Source: Candidatus Magasanikiibacteriota bacterium
GTDB lineage: Bacteria; Patescibacteriota; Patescibacteriia; Magasanikbacterales; GWA2-37-8
Direction: 5' to 3'
Length of the DNA stretch: 43,627 nt
NCBI GenBank assembly: GCA_017991415.1
Contig: JAGOQR010000002.1
Coordinates: forward strand, 161,109-204,735
A program made the position numbers and the translations under genes. The first letter of the stretch is position 1; each line of letters begins with the position of its first letter. The notes beneath the pieces were generated by a model. It ran no database searches. It was given only the letters and a program-made list of their open reading frames with translations, and was not told where the DNA came from. This document shows, in pieces, positions 31,272 through 40,113 of the stretch.

Positions 31272-33362
31272 TTATTCAAAATGAGTTTGGTTCTCCCAAT
31301 CTCTTAGCTTCTCAAGTACAACGGCATGTTGTTGTAAGTCTGCCAAAACCATTTTTGCTGCTTCCCGACATTTCTTAATTAATTCTTGATCTGTTAATTT
31401 GGCAAGTCGTAAATTCATTTCACCGCTCTGCTCCGTTCCATAAACTTCTCCGGGGCCGCGAAGCTCCAAATCTTTCTCTGCCAACTTAAACCCATCATTT
31501 TCTGTTTCAAAAAACTTTAATCTTTCTAAAGATTTGCTAGACCTACTCGCAGTAAATAATAGGCAGTACGATTGATACGACGACCTGCCGACTCTACCTC
31601 TAAACTGATGCAGCTGAGCCAAACCAAAATTTTCTGAACCTTCAATCATCATAACGCTCGCATTTGGAATATCAACACCAACCTCTATAACTGATGTTGA
31701 GACAAGCAAATCTACTTTACCCTCTTTAAAAGAAGACATTATTTGTTTTTTTTCTTCTGATTTTAACTTTCCATGTAAATACCCTACCCGTAAATCTGGA
31801 AAGATTTTTTTGGATAATTTTTCATACTCAGACATAACTGATTTTTTTTCCGTATTGCTAGACGTGATAATTTTTACCTCACCAGCGTCTTCAGCAGGCG
31901 CTTCAATAGCCGGGCACACTACAAAAACTTGGCGTCCTTGAGCTACCTGTTCGCGTATAAACACATAGGCCTTATCTCGATTAAGCGTCTCGACCAGCCT
32001 AGTAATTATCTTTTTTCTTCCTGGTGGCAACTCGTTGATAATAGAGACTTCCAGATCACCATAAATCATAAGGGCAAGAGATCGAGGAATAGGTGTCGCT
32101 GTCATACTCAAAAAATGGGCCGACTTGCCTAAGTTTTTTGAAAATGATTTTTCTTTAATAAGCTTTCGCTGTGTAACGCCAAAGCGGTGCTGCTCATCCA
32201 CTACTACTAGACTAAGATTTTTAAAAGATACATCTTCGGTTAAGAGTGCGTGCGTACCAACCACAATATCTATTGACCCATCTGCAATAGCCTGCACAAT
32301 ACTCTTCCGTTCTTTCTTGGACACACTGCCTGTTAATAAATTTATTTTTAAATTTGTATTACTAAATAATTTTTGCAAAGAATAAAAATGCTGTTGCGCC
32401 AAAATTTCTGTTGGCGCCATAAGCACCCCTTGTCCGCCATTTAGGAAAACAGTGTACAGAGCAATGGCAGCAACCACTGTTTTACCCGAACCAACATCCC
32501 CAGAAACCAATCTGTTCATGGGGATATTTTTATTAATATCTTGTAAAATTTCCCAGGCAGCAATTTTTTGAGTTCTTGTTAATACAAACGGCAACGATGC
32601 CACAAATTTTTTTACCTCTTCCTCCTTAAATACGACCGCTAGTGCTTGTAAACTACCTCGTTCTTTTTTTGATAGCTCCGCTTTCATGTGCACCAAAAAT
32701 AATTCATCAAACTTTAACCGATCTGTACTTATCTTGAGCTCACGTTCATCGTGCGGAAAATGAATACCGCGCAACGCATGCGGGAGCGGCACAAAATCAA
32801 ACTTTTCTAAAACATCTTTTGGTACCCAATCTGGAGTTTTGTCGGCCAAAGGCAAGATTTGATTAATTAAAAAACGTATTTGTTTCTGGGTTAAACCATG
32901 AGTAAGCGAATACATTGGCACCAAACGTGCGGTATGAACTGCTTCTTTTTCGCCCAAGGCGGTTTTTTCATAGGCTGGACTTACCAACTGCGGCCCGAGC
33001 ATATCGGATTTTACCTTGCCTGAAAAATAAACCATGTCGCCGACTTTAATATTCTTTATCAAGAATGGCTGATTAAACCACACTATCCGCAAACTACCAG
33101 TTTTATCAGATACCAAAGCTTCGGTAATTGTTTTTCTGGATTTAAAGCTACGCTTATTACCTACTAGCTCTACCTGCGCACAAACTGTCACCAGCTCACC
33201 ATCACGTAGTTGTGAAATAGGCACGATCTGCCGATAATCTTCATAGCGAAAAGGAAAATAATACAACAAGTCCTGGGCAGTTCGTATACCCAAAACCTCC
33301 AACCGTTTGCCGATTGTTTTACCCACTCGAGTTAATTCAGAAATAGGAGTTAATAAATCCAT
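31272..33362 (-). CDS. recG: ATP-dependent DNA helicase RecG
   Basis: A 696-residue RecG: N-terminal wedge OB domain (about 55-150, GELVTVCAQVELVGNKRSF), helicase motif I SGDVGSGKT, DEQH box VVVDEQHRFG, motif III SMTATPIPR, and C-terminal motifs V/VI with STSVIEVGVDIP and QLHQFRGRVGR. RecG remodels stalled forks and Holliday junctions. It is the last gene downstream of pilB (30-nt gap) and converges with radA, with 11 nt between stop codons. Confidence 0.96.
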   Translation of the reverse strand: MDLLTPISELTRVGKTIGKRLEVLGIRTAQDLLYYFPFRYEDYRQIVPISQLRDGELVTVCAQVELVGNKRSFKSRKTITEALVSDKTGSLRIVWFNQPFLIKNIKVGDMVYFSGKVKSDMLGPQLVSPAYEKTALGEKEAVHTARLVPMYSLTHGLTQKQIRFLINQILPLADKTPDWVPKDVLEKFDFVPLPHALRGIHFPHDERELKISTDRLKFDELFLVHMKAELSKKERGSLQALAVVFKEEEVKKFVASLPFVLTRTQKIAAWEILQDINKNIPMNRLVSGDVGSGKTVVAAIALYTVFLNGGQGVLMAPTEILAQQHFYSLQKLFSNTNLKINLLTGSVSKKERKSIVQAIADGSIDIVVGTHALLTEDVSFKNLSLVVVDEQHRFGVTQRKLIKEKSFSKNLGKSAHFLSMTATPIPRSLALMIYGDLEVSIINELPPGRKKIITRLVETLNRDKAYVFIREQVAQGRQVFVVCPAIEAPAEDAGEVKIITSSNTEKKSVMSEYEKLSKKIFPDLRVGYLHGKLKSEEKKQIMSSFKEGKVDLLVSTSVIEVGVDIPNASVMMIEGSENFGLAQLHQFRGRVGRSSYQSYCLLFTASRSSKSLERLKFFETENDGFKLAEKDLELRGPGEVYGTEQSGEMNLRLAKLTDQELIKKCREAAKMVLADLQQHAVVLEKLRDWENQTHFE

Positions 33363-33392
33363 ACGCAGCTATCTTACTCCTTATTTGAAGAT

Positions 33393-35123
33393 TTATTCAA
33401 TAACTCTAAACACTTCTTCTACGGTTGTAATTTTTTCAAGCGCTTTGAGCAAACCATCTTGGACCATTGTTACCATACCACCTTTTACCGCCAAATCTTG
33501 AATAGCATATTCTGAAATTTGAGCACTTAAAATAGCCTGCTCAATTTCTTTGTTCATGGTAAAAATTTCGTAAATACCTATTCGGCCCTTATACCCCAAA
33601 CCACTACATGCCTCACAGCCCTTACCTTTATAAAAATGTAAGTTTTGTATATCAATATTTTTTTTCTCTGCTTCTGGCAGGTTGGTTAAATTTTTCATCA
33701 CCCGTTCCATTTGTTCAGAAGTTAGAACCTGCTCTTCTACACAAGCAGCACAAATTTTACGCACAAGCCTCTGACCAATTACCGAGTTAAGTGCTGGCGC
33801 TAATAAAAACGGTTTTACGCCCATGGATAAGAATCTTGGTATAGTGCCAGAAGCACTATTGGTATGAATGGTAGATAAAATAAGATGGCCAGTTAAGGCA
33901 GCTTGAATAGCGATTTCGGCTGTTTCTAGATCGCGGATTTCACCAACCAAACAGATATCAGGGTCTTGACGCAACAAACTACGCAGACCTTTTGCAAATG
34001 TATAATCACGACTGGCGTCTACCTGGCTTTGATTGATACCATCAATTTTAATTTCAACAGGATCTTCTAAGGTGATAATTTTTACGCCTTGTTTATTGAG
34101 CGTTCTTAAAATGGCATACATGGTAGTAGTTTTACCAGAGCCAGTCGGACCAGTGGTAATTATCATACCATTTGGTCGCTCCACTTCTTTTTTTAACTTA
34201 GCATACGCATCGCCACGTAAGCCTAACTCATCAAAAGTAACGCCTTTACTACCGCTATGCAAAATTCTCATTACAACACTCTCACCATAAATAGTAGGCA
34301 TGGTAGAAACACGAATATCCAAACTACCAGAAGATAGCTTAAGGGTTACGCGTCCATCTTGCGGACGATCAGTAATATTTATCTTTAATGCTGCCAGCAA
34401 TTTTATACGGGAAACAAACTTTTTCCACTGCTCTTTTGGCAATTTAGCTACATCATGCAAAATACCATCGATACGATATCGTACCATAATCCCATTTTCT
34501 TCTGCCTCTACATGAATATCGGACGAAGTTACTTTTAAGGCAGACGCAATAATAAGAGTGAGAATATCACTAATTGAAACATTCAAAAATTGATTTTCCA
34601 AGCTACGAAAATCAATTACTCCTGATTTAAATTTTTCCAATTCTTCATCAGTTATGTTTATATCTTTGCTTATTGGCTTGACGATTGGCAGGTTGGCATA
34701 GAGTTTGATCGCCTTAGCAAAACTATTTTCAGAAATAAGATAGATTTGTGTATTAGCATGATGACTTTCTCCAAGCTGATATGCCAGCTCTTGTATCTGA
34801 TCACCATACTCTATACACCCTATTCGTATTTCTCCTGGAATATTAAAAAAACAAATCACCTTTTGCTCCATAGCAATAGGTTCGGCAATAGTCTTCAAAG
34901 ATTCAGCAGTTATAGGAAACGCAGAAAGATCTATATACGGTAAACCAAGAGAGCTCGCTTTTTGCGCAACAAGCTCCTCCTTATTTTTTAGGTCAATCTC
35001 ATGGATTTTCTTATCAAATTTTTCTTCTGCACCACCTTGCGTACCTCCTGTAGTAGGAGTCGCAGAAGAAGATTTTTGATTAGATTTTCCGAGCAAACTA
35101 TTAATAGAGGGAAAGTCACTCAT
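33393..35123 (-). CDS. pilB: Type IV pilus assembly ATPase PilB/GspE
   Basis: A 576-residue secretion ATPase: N-terminal T2SSE_N-like domain (about 60-180), N2 domain, Walker A GPTGSGKTTTMY near residue 318, Asp box ITLEDPVE, Walker B RQDPDICLVGEIRD and His box LTGHLILSTIHTN. The C-terminal zinc site has paired Cys motifs CAACVEE and CEACSGLGYKGR. It powers extension of type IV pili, which CPR bacteria use for attachment and DNA uptake. Only one base lies between the upstream stop and its ATG, so it is translated with the membrane protein gene before it. Confidence 0.94.
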   Translation of the reverse strand: MSDFPSINSLLGKSNQKSSSATPTTGGTQGGAEEKFDKKIHEIDLKNKEELVAQKASSLGLPYIDLSAFPITAESLKTIAEPIAMEQKVICFFNIPGEIRIGCIEYGDQIQELAYQLGESHHANTQIYLISENSFAKAIKLYANLPIVKPISKDINITDEELEKFKSGVIDFRSLENQFLNVSISDILTLIIASALKVTSSDIHVEAEENGIMVRYRIDGILHDVAKLPKEQWKKFVSRIKLLAALKINITDRPQDGRVTLKLSSGSLDIRVSTMPTIYGESVVMRILHSGSKGVTFDELGLRGDAYAKLKKEVERPNGMIITTGPTGSGKTTTMYAILRTLNKQGVKIITLEDPVEIKIDGINQSQVDASRDYTFAKGLRSLLRQDPDICLVGEIRDLETAEIAIQAALTGHLILSTIHTNSASGTIPRFLSMGVKPFLLAPALNSVIGQRLVRKICAACVEEQVLTSEQMERVMKNLTNLPEAEKKNIDIQNLHFYKGKGCEACSGLGYKGRIGIYEIFTMNKEIEQAILSAQISEYAIQDLAVKGGMVTMVQDGLLKALEKITTVEEVFRVIE

Positions 35124-35124
35124 A

Positions 35125-36090
35125 CTATCTAGAGAACATATACTTAAAGAAGTGAATTGCGCGACTAGAGACCCCTTCTTTGTGCATTTTCATAAATAAA
35201 AATACCCAAGCACTGATTGTGAACGCATTAAAAAACCCAGCTGCTAAGGCTATAAATAAAAGGAGGAGGAAAATACCAAGAACCAATCCTACCGCCGCGA
35301 GCACTACCAAATTGGTAATACCGCCAGCTATCCAAATAAGGGCTGCTGGGAGAAAGGCAAAAAATGACCCTGCAATAACTGCGATTATGAGCAAGAATGT
35401 TAAAAACATTAAGAGCGCCCCAACTTCCAACGAAACAAGAAAATGATCTGAAAATAAAAGCCAAGCTTTTTTTATAGAAGTACGCATACCCTTTCCATCT
35501 AAAACAACATAGCAAAGAGTATATATGGTAAGGGCCGAAAAAATTAGAGAGACAAACAAAACAACTACAGATGAAACTGCAAAAATAAAACCTTGCGTTA
35601 AATTAGGAGAAACAAAAAAACGACTTGCTAAAAAAGTAAAGGCAAACAAAAGGCCAAACATGAGCACTTGTCTTATTACATTTACCAAAAGAACACTCCA
35701 AAAATGTTTAAGGCTTACTCTCCATGATTTTGCGAGCGTTTGATGTTTACCAGTTTTGAACCACTCAGCCACATACATGATAAGAGAACCTTGAGAGCTG
35801 ACGGCCAAAAAAACAAGCAGAGTAATAACAGACAGACAAATAATAGCTAGCCAAACTAGCCCTAAAATACTCCAAACACCACCAGATATATCAAGCTTTA
35901 ATAAAGGTATAAGTGGCACACCTTTTTGAGATAGGCTCGCGTCAAATATAGACCAGATTTTTCCAAAAATATCACTAAAACCTAACTGACCCAAAAAAAT
36001 TGAAAGAAGGCCTAATATCCACAAAATTTTATTTTCCCAAACTACCTGCCATGCAGACATAAGGGTTTGACGATATGTTGGCTCTTTCAT
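35125..36090 (-). CDS. Polytopic membrane protein of unknown function
   Basis: A 321-residue protein with about six membrane helices (near 24-42, 78-103, 137-158, 168-195, 222-245, 255-300). The start segment RQTLMSAWQVVWENKILWILGLL and the loop LDGKGMRTSIKKAWLLFSDH resemble the glycerophosphodiester-phosphodiesterase-type membrane domain (DUF7544/DUF975-like families). The function is not known. It precedes pilB with overlapping context and could be an envelope or pilus-related helper. Confidence 0.6.
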   Translation of the reverse strand: MKEPTYRQTLMSAWQVVWENKILWILGLLSIFLGQLGFSDIFGKIWSIFDASLSQKGVPLIPLLKLDISGGVWSILGLVWLAIICLSVITLLVFLAVSSQGSLIMYVAEWFKTGKHQTLAKSWRVSLKHFWSVLLVNVIRQVLMFGLLFAFTFLASRFFVSPNLTQGFIFAVSSVVVLFVSLIFSALTIYTLCYVVLDGKGMRTSIKKAWLLFSDHFLVSLEVGALLMFLTFLLIIAVIAGSFFAFLPAALIWIAGGITNLVVLAAVGLVLGIFLLLLFIALAAGFFNAFTISAWVFLFMKMHKEGVSSRAIHFFKYMFSR

Positions 36091-36140
36091 AATATAAAAA
36101 TACAGTTAAAAACAAATTTATTATAGCATATTGTAGGGAC

Positions 36141-36178
36141 AAATAAAAATCCGCCTGGCTAAAGGCGGATTTTTATTT
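36141..36178. terminator. Intrinsic terminator after ftsH
   Basis: ATCCGCC and GGCGGAT form the stem, extended by A/T-rich flanks AAATAAAA and TTTTATTT, loop TGGCTAAA. Confidence 0.88.
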
Positions 36179-36189
36179 ATTTATAATTA

Positions 36190-38019
36190 TTACTGTCTTG
36201 GGCCAAAAATTCTCTCTACACCTTCTTGTTCTATCGTTTCTTTCTCCATTAATTCTTTAACCATTTCTTCTAACTGGGGACGATGACTCTCTACCACTTC
36301 TTTTGCTCTCTTTTCAGCTTCGGCCAACAAACCAGACACTTCTCTATCTATAGATTCAGCAGTTTTTTCACTATAGTCTCTTTCCACTGCGCCGCCGCCC
36401 ATAAATACGGCCTCCTGATGATCACCAAAGGTACGAGGACCCATAGAGCTCATACCGTACTTTACTACCATATCGCGAGCCACTTTACTGGCACTTGTTA
36501 AATCGGAAGAAGGTCCAGTTGAAAGCATATTATCACCAAAAATCATTTTTTCTACAACATAACCACCCAACGCCATAGCAAGCTCATCTTTAAACTGAGC
36601 TATAGTATGATAATGCTTATCTTCAGTTGGCATTTTAAGCGTATACCCTCCAGCCGAACCTCGAGAAATTACAGAAACCTTACGCACCGGATCGCCGTGC
36701 ACTAAATAATGACCAACAATTGCATGGCCTGCTTCGTGATAGGCAGTCATTTTTTTCTCTTTATCATTTATAATTCGATTTTTTCTTTCTGGGCCTAACA
36801 ACACTTTTTCGATACTTTCCAAAATTTCTGATTCACCAACTTTTTTCATACCACGACGAACTGCTAAAATCGCAGCTTCGTTTAGTAAGTTAGCGAGATC
36901 AGCTCCAGAAAAACCCGGTGTACGCTCGGCTACCTTACGCATAGATACACCATCGGCGAGCGGTTTGTTTTTTGCATGAATTCCTAAAATCTCTTCGCGG
37001 TCTTTGATGTCAGGCAAATCAAGCATTACGCGACGATCAAAACGACCAGGACGGAGCAAAGCTGGATCAAGCACGTCGGGGCGATTGGTAGCTGCCATAA
37101 TAATCACACCAAGATTTGGTTCAAAGCCATCCATTTCAACGAGTATCTGATTGAGGGTCTGCTCTCGTTCATCATGTCCTCCGCCCAATCCAGCCCCTCG
37201 ACGACGACCAACAGCATCAATCTCATCGATAAACACAATTGCTGGCGCATCTTTTTTAGCTTTACCAAATAAATCTCGTACACGAGAAGCACCAACACCT
37301 ACAAACATTTCTACAAATTCGGACCCAGACATATTGAAAAATGGCACATTAGCTTCTCCAGCTACCGCCTTAGCAAGCAATGTTTTACCTGTACCAGGAC
37401 TACCAACTAACAAAACACCTTTAGGAATTTTTGCACCCATCTCTGTAAATTTCTTTGGATCTTTCAAAAAATCTACTATTTCTACCAGCTCCTGTTTTGC
37501 CTCTTTAGCACCAGCCACATCGGCAAATGTTTTTTTATTTTTATCATCTGGATTTGTTTGACGCGGATTACTTTGACCAAAGCCCATTGCTTTGTTGTTC
37601 ATACCTTGCACGCCACGAGTCATGAAATAGAAGAATAATATAAAAATAACAAGGGGCAATAAAATAGGCAACAAGTTTCCTACCCAAAACTTCCACGAAC
37701 TTTCATTTTTAACTTCAACAGACAAACCAGCCAAAGACGAGGTGGCAACACCATAATTTTTTACAATTTCATCAAAAGTTCCATTTGGCTCTTTTAACAC
37801 TTGCTGCAATTTTGCATTCTCATCTTTGAGCTGCAGACTAAGAGTATCTCCTTTTATAATTACTGTTTTTACTTGGCCTGCATTTATCTCTTCAATCATT
37901 TTGGAAATACTAATAGTTTCGGGGCCTTTATTTTTTTCTGATTTTACATAACCCAAAACTCCTGCCACTAAAAATAAAAAGATGAAGACGATAATAAAGT
38001 TTTTTAAGAAATTTTTCAT
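36190..38019 (-). CDS. ftsH: ATP-dependent zinc metalloprotease FtsH
   Basis: A 609-residue FtsH with two membrane helices (about 6-24 and 113-133), an AAA domain (Walker A GSPGTGKT, Walker B IVFIDEID, second region of homology with [18 protein letters not shown]) and the protease domain with zinc motif HEAGH and downstream Asp. The membrane-bound hexamer degrades misassembled membrane and regulatory proteins. It is a single-gene unit with its own promoter (38082-38110) and terminator. Confidence 0.97.
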   Translation of the reverse strand: MKNFLKNFIIVFIFLFLVAGVLGYVKSEKNKGPETISISKMIEEINAGQVKTVIIKGDTLSLQLKDENAKLQQVLKEPNGTFDEIVKNYGVATSSLAGLSVEVKNESSWKFWVGNLLPILLPLVIFILFFYFMTRGVQGMNNKAMGFGQSNPRQTNPDDKNKKTFADVAGAKEAKQELVEIVDFLKDPKKFTEMGAKIPKGVLLVGSPGTGKTLLAKAVAGEANVPFFNMSGSEFVEMFVGVGASRVRDLFGKAKKDAPAIVFIDEIDAVGRRRGAGLGGGHDEREQTLNQILVEMDGFEPNLGVIIMAATNRPDVLDPALLRPGRFDRRVMLDLPDIKDREEILGIHAKNKPLADGVSMRKVAERTPGFSGADLANLLNEAAILAVRRGMKKVGESEILESIEKVLLGPERKNRIINDKEKKMTAYHEAGHAIVGHYLVHGDPVRKVSVISRGSAGGYTLKMPTEDKHYHTIAQFKDELAMALGGYVVEKMIFGDNMLSTGPSSDLTSASKVARDMVVKYGMSSMGPRTFGDHQEAVFMGGGAVERDYSEKTAESIDREVSGLLAEAEKRAKEVVESHRPQLEEMVKELMEKETIEQEGVERIFGPRQ

Positions 38020-38081
38020 AGTATTTTTTAGTTAGTAAGCTCAGAGCTTTTCGCTATAAATAGCTCTAATACCATTATTAG

Positions 38082-38110
38082 ATAATACTATTTTCCCAGT
38101 AAAAAAGCAA
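38082..38110 (-). promoter_or_regulatory. ftsH promoter
   Basis: On the minus strand: TTGCTT (38105-38110), 17-nt spacer, TATTAT (38082-38087), giving a leader of about 55 nt that contains a short AGAGCT/AGCTCT hairpin. Confidence 0.55.
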
Positions 38111-38124
38111 GGCTTTGTCCCAAA

Positions 38125-38164
38125 CAAAAAAGACGACTACCCATAAGGTGAGCCGTCTTTTTTT
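38125..38164. terminator. Intrinsic terminator after rpsA
   Basis: AAAAAAGACG pairs with CGTCTTTTTT, continued with mismatches by CT-CC/GG-AG, loop CATAA. Confidence 0.8.
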
Positions 38165-38169
38165 AATTA

Positions 38170-39327
38170 TTATTTGGCTTCTTTTTCTTCCTTTTTCTTT
38201 TCTTTCTTTACCTCTTTTTCATCTTTTTCTTCCTTTTTTTCTTCAGTCTTTTTTACCTTACCTTTTACTCCAAATAATCGGAGACCAAGGCGGTGTTCTG
38301 GTGGTTCCAAAGACACAATTTCAAAATCCGTACTCTGGCCAATCTTGAACTTCTCGTTTAGATTGCTAATGCCTTCGTCAGCTAACTCGGAAATATGCGC
38401 TAAGCCGTGAATATCTTTGTCGAGCGCTACCATAAGACCAAATGGCTCGATCTTCAAAATCTTACCCTCTACTTTGTCTCCAACTTTATATTTATCTTTT
38501 ACAGACTTCCAAGGATCGTCTACTAAACGTTTGATAGAGAGGTAAATCTTGGATCTGTCTAATTGGATAATCTGTGCTTTTACTTTGTCACCAACTTTTA
38601 AGATATCTTTTGGATGATCAATACGCTGCCAAGCAATTTCGGAAATATGAACGAGACCTTCTAAATCTTGGCCAAATTTTACAAAGGCGCCAAAAGAAGT
38701 AAGGGCACTAATTTCACCTTCTACGGTATCACCTACTTTGTAAGATTCAAGCACAGCCTTTTGTGTATCTTCCCAAACTGCTTTTTCGGACACAATTAAT
38801 TTTTCTTCTTTTTCATTTACATCAATTACTTTTACTTCTAATTCTTTATTCATTAACTCTCGCAACTTTTCTAAGATACGATTTTTATCGCCGCCCATTA
38901 CTCGCGGGTAATGATCTGGGTTAAGTTGAGATACTGGCATAAAACCACCAAGGCCTTCTACCTGCATCATCAGACCACCTTTGTTAGCAGCAAGAACTTT
39001 TGCTTTGATAGTAATATTGTCTTGCATCCATTTCTTAACATTGTTCCAAGCGCGCTGGTAACCAGCAATACGGAATGACAATTCCATTTCACCATTTTCA
39101 TTTTCTAAATCAAGAACAGTAGCTTCTACTTCGTTACCAACTTTTAGATCAGTATATTCTTTTGACTCAGCAAATAATTCTCGGCCACGAACTACACCAA
39201 CAGTTAAACCTTCAATGTCTACGTGCACTTCACCTTTATCGATTGAGATAATTTTACACTTAACCACATCCCCTTCTTTTGGGATGGTAAGCGGATGAGA
39301 CTGCAGCAATGTTTTAAAATCTTCCAT
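38170..39327 (-). CDS. rpsA: 30S ribosomal protein S1
   Basis: A 385-residue S1 with four S1 RNA-binding repeats at about 17-88, 103-170, 188-260 and 272-345. Repeats 3 and 4 are the best conserved (GAFVKFGQDLEGLVHISEI, GLMVALDKDIHGLAHISEL). The last 40 residues are Lys/Glu repeats. S1 helps the 30S subunit bind structured or SD-poor mRNAs, a likely need here since Shine-Dalgarno sites are scarce. The first two repeats are less canonical. The gene has a consensus promoter and a 170-nt structured leader whose last 80 nt recur before the thiol-redox operon. Confidence 0.95.
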   Translation of the reverse strand: MEDFKTLLQSHPLTIPKEGDVVKCKIISIDKGEVHVDIEGLTVGVVRGRELFAESKEYTDLKVGNEVEATVLDLENENGEMELSFRIAGYQRAWNNVKKWMQDNITIKAKVLAANKGGLMMQVEGLGGFMPVSQLNPDHYPRVMGGDKNRILEKLRELMNKELEVKVIDVNEKEEKLIVSEKAVWEDTQKAVLESYKVGDTVEGEISALTSFGAFVKFGQDLEGLVHISEIAWQRIDHPKDILKVGDKVKAQIIQLDRSKIYLSIKRLVDDPWKSVKDKYKVGDKVEGKILKIEPFGLMVALDKDIHGLAHISELADEGISNLNEKFKIGQSTDFEIVSLEPPEHRLGLRLFGVKGKVKKTEEKKEEKDEKEVKKEKKKEEKEAK

Positions 39328-39409
39328 ATACGAGATGAGCGAGAGAAATAATCAAATGTTTTGATTATTTCCGAGCGAATGAGTATATATGAGCTTTAGC
39401 CCATATATA
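39328..39409 (-). ncRNA. Two-hairpin leader element, copy B (rpsA)
   Basis: On the minus strand stem 1 is TATATATGGGCT with AGCTCATATATA (39384-39409, one mismatch). Stem 2 is a perfect 12-bp hairpin GAAATAATCAAA / TTTGATTATTTC (arms 39345-39356 and 39360-39371). The linker ACTCATTCGCTCG and the run CTCTCGCTCATCTCGTAT lead to the rpsA ATG. It aligns over its length with 4207-4298; the T-A pair in stem 2 of copy A is a C-G pair here, which preserves pairing. Confidence 0.72.
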
Positions 39410-39501
39410 AACAAAAAAACTCTTTTATCCCTACTGACTAAATCAATATGGGTGTCCTCCTCTAAATTGGGAGAACTTAATTTGTTAAATTTTATATGCT
39501 C

Positions 39502-39530
39502 ATTATACTCTATAACCAACAAATTGTCAA
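39502..39530 (-). promoter_or_regulatory. Consensus sigma70 promoter of rpsA
   Basis: On the minus strand: TTGACA (39525-39530), exactly 17 nt, TATAAT (39502-39507). Both boxes match consensus. The start near 39495 gives a leader of about 168 nt. Confidence 0.88.
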
Positions 39531-39557
39531 TACATGCCCCCAAACCTAACACGGGGC

Positions 39558-39584
39558 GGGAACGGCGTACACGACGCCGCTCCC
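39558..39584 (-). terminator. Hairpin after the GC-rich orphan gene
   Basis: GGGAGCGGCG and CGCCGTTCCC (minus strand) form a 10-bp stem with one G-U pair and a 7-nt loop, directly after the stop codon. It lacks a T-run. Confidence 0.55.
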
Positions 39585-39585
39585 A

Positions 39586-39867
39586 CTAGTACAACCACCC
39601 TTCCTCACTCGGCCACGTGAACCCGAAGCCCGGCTGACAGTTGACCAGGCACTCAGCCAGGAACCGATTGAGGAGCGCCTGTGCGTCGACCTGCTCTTGC
39701 CCGCGACACGAGGACACCTTCCCCTGCAAGAACATGGAGACCCTGTGGTCATTGTCCGTGGAGTTGCTCAAAGCCTGGTGAAGAGATGCTCCTCCTCGGC
39801 ATATGGGTTCATCAGGGAACAGCTTCTTGAGATCTGCCACAAGAGCAGCAGAAAGCGGCATCCGCAT
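39586..39867 (-). CDS. GC-rich orphan gene between rpsA and uvrC
   Basis: A 93-residue soluble protein without recognised family (start MRMPLSAALVADLKKLFPDE; middle GGASLHQALSNSTDNDHR; end GFGFTWPSEEGWLY). It looks like a small alpha-helical domain with four Cys. The ATG at 39867 is chosen because AAGGAG lies six bases upstream, the best Shine-Dalgarno site in the window; an in-frame TTG at 39900 is less likely. Composition is alien (38 of 60 bases G/C at 39661-39720). It has its own promoter at 39986-40014, two leader hairpins, and a GC-rich hairpin after the stop, so it is a self-contained unit. Confidence 0.65.
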   Translation of the reverse strand: MRMPLSAALVADLKKLFPDEPICRGGASLHQALSNSTDNDHRVSMFLQGKVSSCRGQEQVDAQALLNRFLAECLVNCQPGFGFTWPSEEGWLY

Positions 39868-39906
39868 AAACAGCTCCTTGCGCACAAGCGCAGTTACCAA
39901 AATGGG

Positions 39907-39927
39907 TTCGACAATCTCATTGTCGAA
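39907..39927 (-). other. Second leader hairpin of the orphan gene
   Basis: TTCGACAAT and ATTGTCGAA form a perfect 9-bp stem with a 3-nt loop, between the large hairpin and the Shine-Dalgarno site. Confidence 0.6.
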
Positions 39928-39929
39928 AA

Positions 39930-39985
39930 ATGAACTTGGAATTTTAGAATATCTATCATAAGGTATTCTAAAATTCCAAGTTCAT
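39930..39985 (-). repeat. Perfect 22-bp inverted repeat at the transcript start
   Basis: The arms 39930-39951 and 39964-39985 are exact reverse complements with a 12-nt loop (TCTATCATAAGG). The promoter at 39986-40014 abuts it, so the RNA would begin inside the first arm. Confidence 0.8.
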
Positions 39986-40014
39986 AGAATAGGGTCGCAC
40001 TAGCTCATTGTAAA
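39986..40014 (-). promoter_or_regulatory. Promoter of the GC-rich orphan gene
   Basis: On the minus strand: TTTACA (40009-40014), 17-nt spacer, TATTCT (39986-39991). Confidence 0.55.
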
Positions 40015-40083
40015 TAATTTATAAGGAATATAAGCCTAAAAATAGGCTGACATCACGCTTACAAACAGTTCATTAATAACAAA

Positions 40084-40113
40084 AAAAGATGCTTTGGTCA
40101 AGAAGCATCTTTT
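40084..40113 (-). terminator. Intrinsic terminator overlapping the uvrC stop codon
   Basis: AAAAGATGCTT and AAGCATCTTTT form an 11-bp stem; the uvrC stop TGA (40098-40100) lies in its loop. Confidence 0.85.

Noticed and set aside
31272-33362. Opposite-strand open frames inside recG, dnaE, ftsH and other long genes
   Set aside because: They are shadows of well-recognised genes without start signals or motifs of their own.
39352-39552. Open frame of 66 residues on the minus strand upstream of rpsA
   Set aside because: It covers the promoter and leader hairpins of rpsA and has no protein-like pattern.
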